Assembly: GCA_035691285.1 (NCBI GenBank)
Contig: DASSJI010000156.1
Span: 1 to 64,000 of the forward strand
Length of the DNA: 64,000 nucleotides
Origin: DATFEN01 sp035691285
GTDB lineage: Bacteria > Acidobacteriota > Vicinamibacteria > Fen-336
Reading direction: 5' to 3'
Positions 58,522 to 64,000 of the stretch are shown in pieces. Within the stretch, counting starts at the first letter, position 1, and every line of letters begins with the position of its first letter. The notes under the pieces were generated by a model. That model was not told the origin of the DNA, ran no database searches, and saw nothing but the letters and a program-made list of their open reading frames with translations. The position numbers were made by a program, and so were the translations under genes.

Positions 58522-58539
58522 GCGGTACTGAGGTACCGC
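58522..58539 (+). promoter_or_regulatory. Perfect palindrome at the MoxR-VWA start site
   Basis: GCGGTAC, loop TGAG, GTACCGC, a perfect 7-bp inverted repeat covering the expected transcription start and ending 3 nt before the ATG. It could be a repressor operator, or an RNA hairpin masking the ribosome site; no Shine-Dalgarno is otherwise visible. Confidence 0.4.
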
Positions 58540-58542
58540 TCG

Positions 58543-60009
58543 ATGCGAGCCACCACCCTCGGAGAGCTGAAGCGCGCCGGGCACGCCCGCGGCGCGTCGG
58601 TGCGGGACGAGCTGCGCCGCAACCTGATCGCCCGCATGCGGGCGGGGCAGCGTCTGTTCCCCGGGGTGCTGGGTTACGACGACACCGTCGTGCCCCAGGT
58701 CGTGAACGCGATCCTGTCGCGGCACCACATGATCCTGCTGGGCCTCAGGGGCCAGGCGAAGAGCCGCCTGATCCGCAGCTTGACGACGCTCCTCGACGCC
58801 CACGTGCCCGCCGTGCTGGGCTGCGAGATCCACGACGATCCCTTCGCGCCCCTGTGCCGGCGCTGCCGCGAGCTCCTCGCCGAGCGGGGCGACGACACGC
58901 CAATCGCCTGGCTCACCCCCGACGAGCGTTACGTGGAGAAGCTGGCGACCCCCGACGTCACCATCGCGGACATCATCGGGGACGTCGACCCGATCCGCGC
59001 CGCCCGCGGCGGCCACGACCTGTCCAGCGAGCTGACCATGCACTATGGGCTGCTGCCCCGCGCCCACCGCGGCGTCTTCGCCCTCAACGAGCTGCCAGAC
59101 CTCGCCGGGCGCATCCAGGTGGGTCTCTTCAACATCCTTCAGGAAGGCGACGTCCAGATCAAGGGCTACCCGATCCGGCTGCCCATCGACGTGACCATGG
59201 TGTTCACCGCCAACCCCGAGGACTACACGGCCCGCGGCAAGATCATCACGCCCTTGAAGGATCGCCTGGGGAGCGAGATCCGCACCCACTACCCGGCCAC
59301 CCTGGAGCAAGGCGTCGCGATCACGCAGCAGGAGGCCTGGACCGCTCGCGGCGCGGAGCTGCGCGTTCCGCGTTACATCCGGGAGGTCGTCGAGGGCGTG
59401 GCCTTCGCGGCGCGCCGCGAGAAGAAGATCGACAAGCGGAGCGGCGTCAGCCAGCGGCTGCCGATCAGCGCCCTCGAGAACACCGTCTCGAACGCCGAGC
59501 GGCGGGCGCTGCTGAAGGGCGAGGCGCTCGTCGTGCCGCGGGTCGCGGACGTGTACGCGGCGCTGCCCGCGCTCACGGGCAAGTTCGAGCTGGAGTACGA
59601 GGGCGAGCTCATGGGGGGCGAGGCGGTGGCGCGCGACCTCATCAAGGCGGCGGTGGGAGAGGCGTTCTCCGTGCACCTGGGCTCGGCGGACATGAAGCCG
59701 GTCGTGGCCTTCTTCGAAGGCGGCGGGAGCGTGAAGCTCGATGGCGACGCCGGCGCCGCCGAGGTCGTCGCGCAGCTCCGCCGCGTGCCACACCTCTTCG
59801 ACCACCTCGCGCCCCTCGGCGCCCGCCCGGGCGATCCGGAGCCGCTCGTGGCTTCGGCGGCGGAGTTCCTGCTCGAAGGCCTCTATTCGCGGAAGCAGAT
59901 CGGCCGAAGCGACGACCGCGGCTTCGTGGCTCCCGAGCGCGTCCCCGAGAGCGACCTCGACATCGAGCGCCTGGAGCGCCTGCGCCGGCTCAAGAAGCAG
60001 GTCAACTAG
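58543..60009 (+). CDS. MoxR/magnesium-chelatase-type AAA+ ATPase
   Basis: A 488-residue AAA+ protein. Walker A is GLRGQAKSRLI (residues about 67-77), the Walker B region is RGVFALNELPDL and the sensor-1 Asn is in MVFTANPEDYTARGKIITPL, all as in Mg-chelatase BchI/MoxR. A cysteine pair (PLCRRCREL) lies in an insert after Walker A and could bind metal. With the VWA gene 4 nt downstream it forms the usual MoxR-VWA chaperone-like pair thought to insert metal or assemble complexes; the client is not evident. Confidence 0.88.
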   Translation: MRATTLGELKRAGHARGASVRDELRRNLIARMRAGQRLFPGVLGYDDTVVPQVVNAILSRHHMILLGLRGQAKSRLIRSLTTLLDAHVPAVLGCEIHDDPFAPLCRRCRELLAERGDDTPIAWLTPDERYVEKLATPDVTIADIIGDVDPIRAARGGHDLSSELTMHYGLLPRAHRGVFALNELPDLAGRIQVGLFNILQEGDVQIKGYPIRLPIDVTMVFTANPEDYTARGKIITPLKDRLGSEIRTHYPATLEQGVAITQQEAWTARGAELRVPRYIREVVEGVAFAARREKKIDKRSGVSQRLPISALENTVSNAERRALLKGEALVVPRVADVYAALPALTGKFELEYEGELMGGEAVARDLIKAAVGEAFSVHLGSADMKPVVAFFEGGGSVKLDGDAGAAEVVAQLRRVPHLFDHLAPLGARPGDPEPLVASAAEFLLEGLYSRKQIGRSDDRGFVAPERVPESDLDIERLERLRRLKKQVN

Positions 60010-60013
60010 GACC

Positions 60014-61234
60014 ATGTCCGTCCGCTATCACCGCTACATCGCCGACCTCTGGGAGGACCTGAACCTCGGGGAGCTGGTGGACGAGCTGTCCGACTACCTG
60101 CTGCAGAGCGGGTTCGGCCTCGAGCCAGGCGACCTCGAGGGCGACGAGCAGCAGGCCCTCCACGACGCGATCCTGGACGCGATCATGCGGCGCGGGCTCC
60201 TGTCGGACGAGGACCTGCAGAAGCTGATGTCCGAGGCCTCCGCGCTCGACCAGTTCCTGCAGAAGACCGTGGAGCGACTGCTCCGCGAAGGCTACCTGCG
60301 CCGGAGCGAGGCGCAGCCTTTCCACGACCCGACGGGCGGCGGGGGAGCCGACGGACCCGAGGGCCGGCCCCTGCGCTTCGAGCTCACGGAGAAGGGGACC
60401 GACTTCCTGGGCTATCGGGCGCTCCGGAACCTGCTCGGCTCCCTCGGCAAGTCCTCCTTCGGCCGTCACGACACCCGCGACCTCTCCACCGGCGTCGAGG
60501 CGTCGGGCCCGTCGAGGGGCTGGGAGTTCGGCGACACCATGAACCTCGACATCGGCGGGACGCTGCTCTCGGCCCTCTCCCGAGAGGGGCTGAGGCTGCC
60601 CCTCGACGTGGACTACAAGGACCTGCTCGTCCACCAGTGCGAGTACCAGAGCTCGTGCGCGACGGTGCTGATGCTCGACTGCTCCCACAGCATGATCCTC
60701 TACGGTGAGGACCGCTTCACGCCCGCGAAGCGAGTGGCCCTGGCCCTGTCTCACCTGATCCGCACCCAGTACCCCGGCGACTCGCTGTCCCTGGTGCTCT
60801 TCCACGACTCCGCCGAGGAGGTGCCCCTGAAGCAGCTCGGCAACGTCCGCGTGGGCCCCTACTACACGAACACCCGCGAGGGCCTCCGCCTCGCGCAGCG
60901 GGTGCTCGCCCGGGAGCGGAAGGACATGCGCCAGATCGTGATGATCACCGACGGGAAGCCGTCGGCCCTGACCGAGGACGGCGGGCGCATCTACCGCAAC
61001 CCCTTCGGCCTCGATCCCCGCGTCGTGGCCTTGACCCTCAAGGAGGTGGCCAACTGCCGGCGCCAGGGCATCCAGATCAACACGTTCATGCTCGCGCGCG
61101 ACTGGGATCTCGTGGCGTTCGTCAAGAAGGTGACCGAGATCTGCCGGGGCAAGGCGTATTTCACGACGCCCTGGTCCCTCGGCCAGTTCGTCTTGATGGA
61201 CTATCTCAGGAACAAGGTCGAGAAGGTCCATTGA
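60014..61234 (+). CDS. VWA-domain protein, partner of the MoxR ATPase
   Basis: A 406-residue protein. The first 200 residues are helical and acidic. The von Willebrand A domain begins at about 215, with the MIDAS motif DCSHS in LMLDCSHSMILYGEDRF, a conserved Thr region (GPYYTNTREGLRLAQRVL) and the third metal-binding loop QIVMITDGKPS. It lacks a signal peptide, so it acts in the cytoplasm with the adjacent ATPase. A TTG-started small gene overlaps its stop. Confidence 0.88.
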   Translation: MSVRYHRYIADLWEDLNLGELVDELSDYLLQSGFGLEPGDLEGDEQQALHDAILDAIMRRGLLSDEDLQKLMSEASALDQFLQKTVERLLREGYLRRSEAQPFHDPTGGGGADGPEGRPLRFELTEKGTDFLGYRALRNLLGSLGKSSFGRHDTRDLSTGVEASGPSRGWEFGDTMNLDIGGTLLSALSREGLRLPLDVDYKDLLVHQCEYQSSCATVLMLDCSHSMILYGEDRFTPAKRVALALSHLIRTQYPGDSLSLVLFHDSAEEVPLKQLGNVRVGPYYTNTREGLRLAQRVLARERKDMRQIVMITDGKPSALTEDGGRIYRNPFGLDPRVVALTLKEVANCRRQGIQINTFMLARDWDLVAFVKKVTEICRGKAYFTTPWSLGQFVLMDYLRNKVEKVH

Positions 61235-61458
61235 CGAGCGTCGTCACCCGCGAGCTCACTCATCCCGTCCGCAAGAGCCGCGTGCGCCTGCGCGTCTACG
61301 AGCCGCAGACGGGCGGCTTCCTCGTCACCGAGGAGCGGCCCGGAGCCGCCACCGTCATCGCGACGCTGGGCCTCTACGACCGCCGGGAGCAGGCCCTGGA
61401 TCGCGTCGAGGCGCGGGTGGCGGAGCTCGTCCGCCAGCGCTACACGCCCTCGGCCTGA
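61231..61458 (+). CDS. Small hypothetical protein coupled to the VWA gene
   Basis: A 75-residue protein starting at TTG, which overlaps the VWA stop (TTGA). It is basic, with a beta-like middle (RVRLRVYEPQTGGFLVTEER) and a helical C-terminus (REQALDRVEARVAELVRQRY). No cysteine, signal or membrane segment. I do not recognise a family. Its coupling to the MoxR-VWA pair suggests a third component. Confidence 0.55.
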   Translation: MTSVVTRELTHPVRKSRVRLRVYEPQTGGFLVTEERPGAATVIATLGLYDRREQALDRVEARVAELVRQRYTPSA

Positions 61459-61509
61459 GGGGCGCTCCTGCGGGGCCTCGTCCTCGCCCTCCTGCTCACC
61501 GGAGCCGCC

Positions 61510-63042
61510 GTGGCGGTCCACCGGGAGGCCAACGAGACGAGCCTCGACCTCTACGACCAGTACTCCCTGCCGGGCTTCGACGCCCATGTGTACATGGCCA
61601 TGGCCGACGCGCCCTCGGTGTTCACGCTGCCGCCCTGGGGCTGGCGGCTGCTGGGCCCCGCGCTCGTGCACGCGCTGCCGTTGCCTTCGGCGCGCGGCTT
61701 CTCCTGGGTCACCCACGCCTTCCTGACGGCGTCCGGCGGGCTGCTCTTCCTGTTCCTGCGCCGGCTCGGGTCCGGGCCGCAGGCGGCGCTCCTCGGCGTC
61801 GCCGCCTTCGCCTTCGCGCAGCCGGTGGAGGCCTCCGTGGCCTATCCCTTCCTGGCCGAGCCCCTGACGCTCGTCTGCGTGCTCGCGCTCCTCTGGGCTG
61901 TCGAGGCCGGCTGCGGCGCCGGGCCGCTGGCACTCGCCGCCACGGCGGGCGCCCTGTCGAAGGAGATCGTCATCCTGCTCCTGCCCGTGATCTTCTTCGC
62001 GCGGCGCGATCGCGACGGGACCCCCCGGGCCCTCGCCACGACCCTCGCGGCCGCAGCGCCCGCGGCCCTCGCGACGTTCCTCGTGCGGTACGTCTGGGCG
62101 TCCGCCCGCCCCGCGCCGCTCGCCGCGGACCAGGAGGCGGTCTGGCTGGCGCTGTGGCGGCTCGTCGACGGCGCCGGGCAGTGGCTGCCGGCCGCCGCGC
62201 TTTCAGGCTTGACGCCCCTCGCGATGCTCGGCGCCTTGCGGGCTCCAGGGCGGCTGCTCCTGCGCCGCTACGGGTACGGCCTGGCGGTGACCTGGGCCCT
62301 CCCCTTCGCTGCATCGGTCTACACCGGCGAGAAGTCGGCGCCCTTCTTCCTCGACGACATCCCGCGGCTGCTCCTCTACGCGCTGCCGTTCGTCGTGGCG
62401 CTCGCCCTCGTCGCCTGGGACGCCGCCTTCGCGCACCTCGAGCCGCCCGCCGTGCGCCTCCACTACGCCACGGGAGCGGCGCTGGTCACGAGCCTGCTGG
62501 CCCTGTTGCTGGGCGCTTGGCCGGCGTTGGCACTCGATCGCTACCGTCGCGCGGACCTCTCCGGGCCGCGCGACGGCCGCCTGGTCCTGGCCTTTTGTCG
62601 CGAGAGCCTGGCCGAGGCGCGTCGGCTGGAGCAGGGACGACAGGTCGACTACGACCCCGAGCGCCGCAGCTTCGTGCCGCGCAAGAGCTACCCGGAGCTC
62701 CTGGGCCGGATGCGCTGGTTCCTGCGAGACGGTTGGGGGCCGGGCGCACCTTACCGTGTCGGGCCGGTCGTCACCCGGTCGGCGAGCGCTGCCCTGGTGC
62801 TGCCGTGCTTGCGCCCCGAGGACCTGAACGCGACCCTCTCGCTGCAGGCCCCGCGGGAGATGCGCGTGCGCGTGGCCGTCAACGGGCGCGTGGTCGGCGA
62901 GCTCGTGGCCCGCCCCGAGCCGGACCGGCTGCGCGTCCTGGTGCCGGGCGGCTTGCTCTTCCGCGGTGACAACGAGCTGCGCCTGCTGGCGCCCGAGCCT
63001 GGCTTGCGACTCCTCGGGCTGCGGGTGCGGGCGGCTCGCTGA
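61510..63042 (+). CDS. Polytopic membrane protein, GT-C glycosyltransferase-like
   Basis: At least 510 residues with about nine hydrophobic segments in the first 340 and a soluble beta-rich C-terminal domain (from about 410). GFDAHVYMAMADAPSVFTLP followed by PPWGWRLLGPALVHALPLP recalls the first periplasmic loop of GT-C-type membrane glycosyltransferases, which has an acidic residue before a Tyr. The given GTG start (61510) cuts into a natural signal-anchor; in-frame sequence from a CTG at 61468 (LRGLVLALLLTGAAVAV) would restore it. Function is otherwise unknown. Confidence 0.65.
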   Translation: MAVHREANETSLDLYDQYSLPGFDAHVYMAMADAPSVFTLPPWGWRLLGPALVHALPLPSARGFSWVTHAFLTASGGLLFLFLRRLGSGPQAALLGVAAFAFAQPVEASVAYPFLAEPLTLVCVLALLWAVEAGCGAGPLALAATAGALSKEIVILLLPVIFFARRDRDGTPRALATTLAAAAPAALATFLVRYVWASARPAPLAADQEAVWLALWRLVDGAGQWLPAAALSGLTPLAMLGALRAPGRLLLRRYGYGLAVTWALPFAASVYTGEKSAPFFLDDIPRLLLYALPFVVALALVAWDAAFAHLEPPAVRLHYATGAALVTSLLALLLGAWPALALDRYRRADLSGPRDGRLVLAFCRESLAEARRLEQGRQVDYDPERRSFVPRKSYPELLGRMRWFLRDGWGPGAPYRVGPVVTRSASAALVLPCLRPEDLNATLSLQAPREMRVRVAVNGRVVGELVARPEPDRLRVLVPGGLLFRGDNELRLLAPEPGLRLLGLRVRAAR

Positions 63043-63049
63043 TCCTGGG

Positions 63050-64000
63050 ATGGGGTCCCTGCTGCGCGTCCACGCCCCGGCGCTCCTCGTCGTGACGGCG
63101 GCGGCGGTCCACCTCTACGGCGCGGCGCTCTCGAGTCGCGCTTTCCAGACCCACGAGGCCCTCCACCCCTACGAAAGGGTGCGACAGATCCTCGCCGAGG
63201 TCGCGCGCGGTCACGTTCCGCAGTCCTTCCCCGATGCCGTGGGCGGGCTGGGCTCGGCCTTCCCACGCTACTATCCCCCGCTGGCCTACGCTGCGGCCTC
63301 GGCGCTCGCGGGCCTCATGAACAACGCCGCGCTCGGCGTGAACCTCGCCTTCTTCCTGGCCGCCCTGCTCACGGGCGTCGCGACCTACTGGGCGGTCCAT
63401 GCCGTCGCCCGCGACCCCTGGCTGGCGCTCGGCGGGGCGCTGCTTGCGCTCGCGGCCCCCTATCGGCTGGCTCAGGTCTTCGTGCGAGGCGCGCTGGCGG
63501 AGTCCTGGTCCCTCGTGTTCTATCCCGTGGCCTTGCTCGGAGCCTTCCGCGCCGTCTCGGGCCGCCCGGCGTGGCACTTGCCCCTGGCGGTCGCCGGGCT
63601 CCTGCTCACGCACCAGGTCACGCTGCCGTACGCCCTGCCCCTCTTCGCCGCGCTCGCCTTCTGGGCCTGGCGGCGACAAGGCCACGGAGCCCTCGGACGC
63701 CTGGTCGCGTTCGCGGCGCTGGGCGTCGGCCTGGCGCTGTTCTTCCTCTTGCCGCAGCGGGCAGGGCTCGGCTCGCTCAACGTCGCCGACCGCGCTCTCA
63801 TGGGCGCGACGCCCGAGGCGGTCTCTGCGCACCGGGTCCGCGCGGCCCAGCTCTTCGAGCTGCCGCGACCCGATCGCTGGTGGGGCCTCTCACGACCCGA
63901 GCCCGAGCACGACGGGATGAGCTTCTTCCCCGGGTGGGCGCCGCTGCTCGCGCCGCCCCTGGCGATTGCGGCCGGCTTCATGCGCCGGCGGACGGCGGGG
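63050..64000 (+). CDS. Polytopic membrane protein (PTPS-related/GT-C-like), cut by the window edge
   Basis: 317 residues are visible from ATG 63050, open to the right edge. The N-terminal helix (APALLVVTAAAVHLYGAALS) is followed by a loop with FPRYYPPLAYAAASALAG, then AAPYRLAQVFVRGALAESW and SLVFYPVALLGAF. This pattern (pattern R/G-ALAE after a membrane helix) fits the 6-pyruvoyl-tetrahydropterin-synthase-related membrane proteins, thought to be GT-C-like. It lies 7 nt after the previous membrane protein and may belong to the same envelope-glycan operon. Confidence 0.65.
   Translation, partial: MGSLLRVHAPALLVVTAAAVHLYGAALSSRAFQTHEALHPYERVRQILAEVARGHVPQSFPDAVGGLGSAFPRYYPPLAYAAASALAGLMNNAALGVNLAFFLAALLTGVATYWAVHAVARDPWLALGGALLALAAPYRLAQVFVRGALAESWSLVFYPVALLGAFRAVSGRPAWHLPLAVAGLLLTHQVTLPYALPLFAALAFWAWRRQGHGALGRLVAFAALGVGLALFFLLPQRAGLGSLNVADRALMGATPEAVSAHRVRAAQLFELPRPDRWWGLSRPEPEHDGMSFFPGWAPLLAPPLAIAAGFMRRRTAG

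Noticed and set aside
61456..61458. Possible second selenocysteine codon (TGA between the 75-residue ORF and the membrane protein)
   Set aside because: The flanking residues are not a redox motif, no Cys partner is near, and the upstream ORF has its own TTG start and plausible end. More likely an ordinary stop.
1..64000. Mobile elements, CRISPR arrays, prophage or a recently transferred island
   Set aside because: No transposase, integrase, terminal repeats or regularly spaced repeats were found; base composition looks uniform and gene content is mostly core, envelope and signalling.

Overview
The window is a very G+C-rich bacterial chromosome segment with dense coding, many 1-4 nt start/stop overlaps, and no mobile element, CRISPR array, tRNA or rRNA that I can see. 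Gene content (a PD40/TolB-propeller kinase tail ending in a VEGLR-type C-terminus, PATAN/DUF4388, PilZ, HEAT-repeat, MacB-type exporters, M64 and metzincin proteases, a TonB receptor with a carboxypeptidase-like N-terminal domain) suggests an outer-membrane-bearing soil or sediment bacterium, most likely an acidobacterium-like or myxobacterium-like lineage. The phylum call is inference.

Layout. 1-2.1 kb: tail of a propeller protein and an orphan ParB-like protein. 2.1-7.1 kb: vitamin B12 uptake operon btuB-btuF-btuC-btuD (minus strand) behind a clear cobalamin riboswitch. 7.1-10.4 kb: a subclass B3-type metallo-beta-lactamase divergent from hemE-hemG. 10.4-14.8 kb: a large secreted metzincin and an overlapping operon of a flavin-binding protein, DUF1059, an ECF-like sigma factor and its zinc anti-sigma. 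15.0-16.5 kb: a lipoprotein behind a sigma-54-type promoter, convergent with a DipZ/TlpA-like thioredoxin whose first active-site cysteine is encoded by UGA, a probable selenoprotein. 16.5-26.6 kb: secreted and envelope proteins (SGNH hydrolase, oligopeptide-type binding protein, LppP/LprE-like protein, gamma-glutamyltransferase, M64 peptidase, signal peptidase I, sulfatase-fold lipoprotein). 26.6-29.4 kb: rho with a ten-codon overlapping leader ORF, an esterase and a PilZ protein. 30-34.4 kb: a four-gene MacAB-type exporter. 34.4-40.2 kb: esterase, family 5 uracil-DNA glycosylase, acyl-CoA dehydrogenase, and the lepA-lepB-DUF4845 group. 40.3-45.1 kb: a large hybrid-input histidine kinase and a ROK sugar kinase. 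45.4-58.5 kb: a chemosensory operon (cheY, cheA, cheW, binding protein, MCP, HEAT protein, cheR, cheB) followed by two GAF-type signalling proteins. 58.5-61.5 kb: a MoxR-type ATPase with a VWA partner. 61.5-64 kb: two polytopic membrane proteins, the last cut by the window edge.

How it works together. B12 uptake is a complete outer-membrane-to-cytoplasm route under B12 feedback. The chemosensory operon contains kinase, adaptor, receptor, both adaptation enzymes and a CheY; the binding protein next to the receptor probably delivers a ligand to it rather than to a transporter.

Transcription signals. At least a dozen monocistronic or operon-leading genes have a TANNNT-like -10 hexamer only 5-10 nt before the start codon, implying widespread leaderless mRNAs. 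Hairpins after several genes lack U-tracts, so much termination here may be Rho-dependent.
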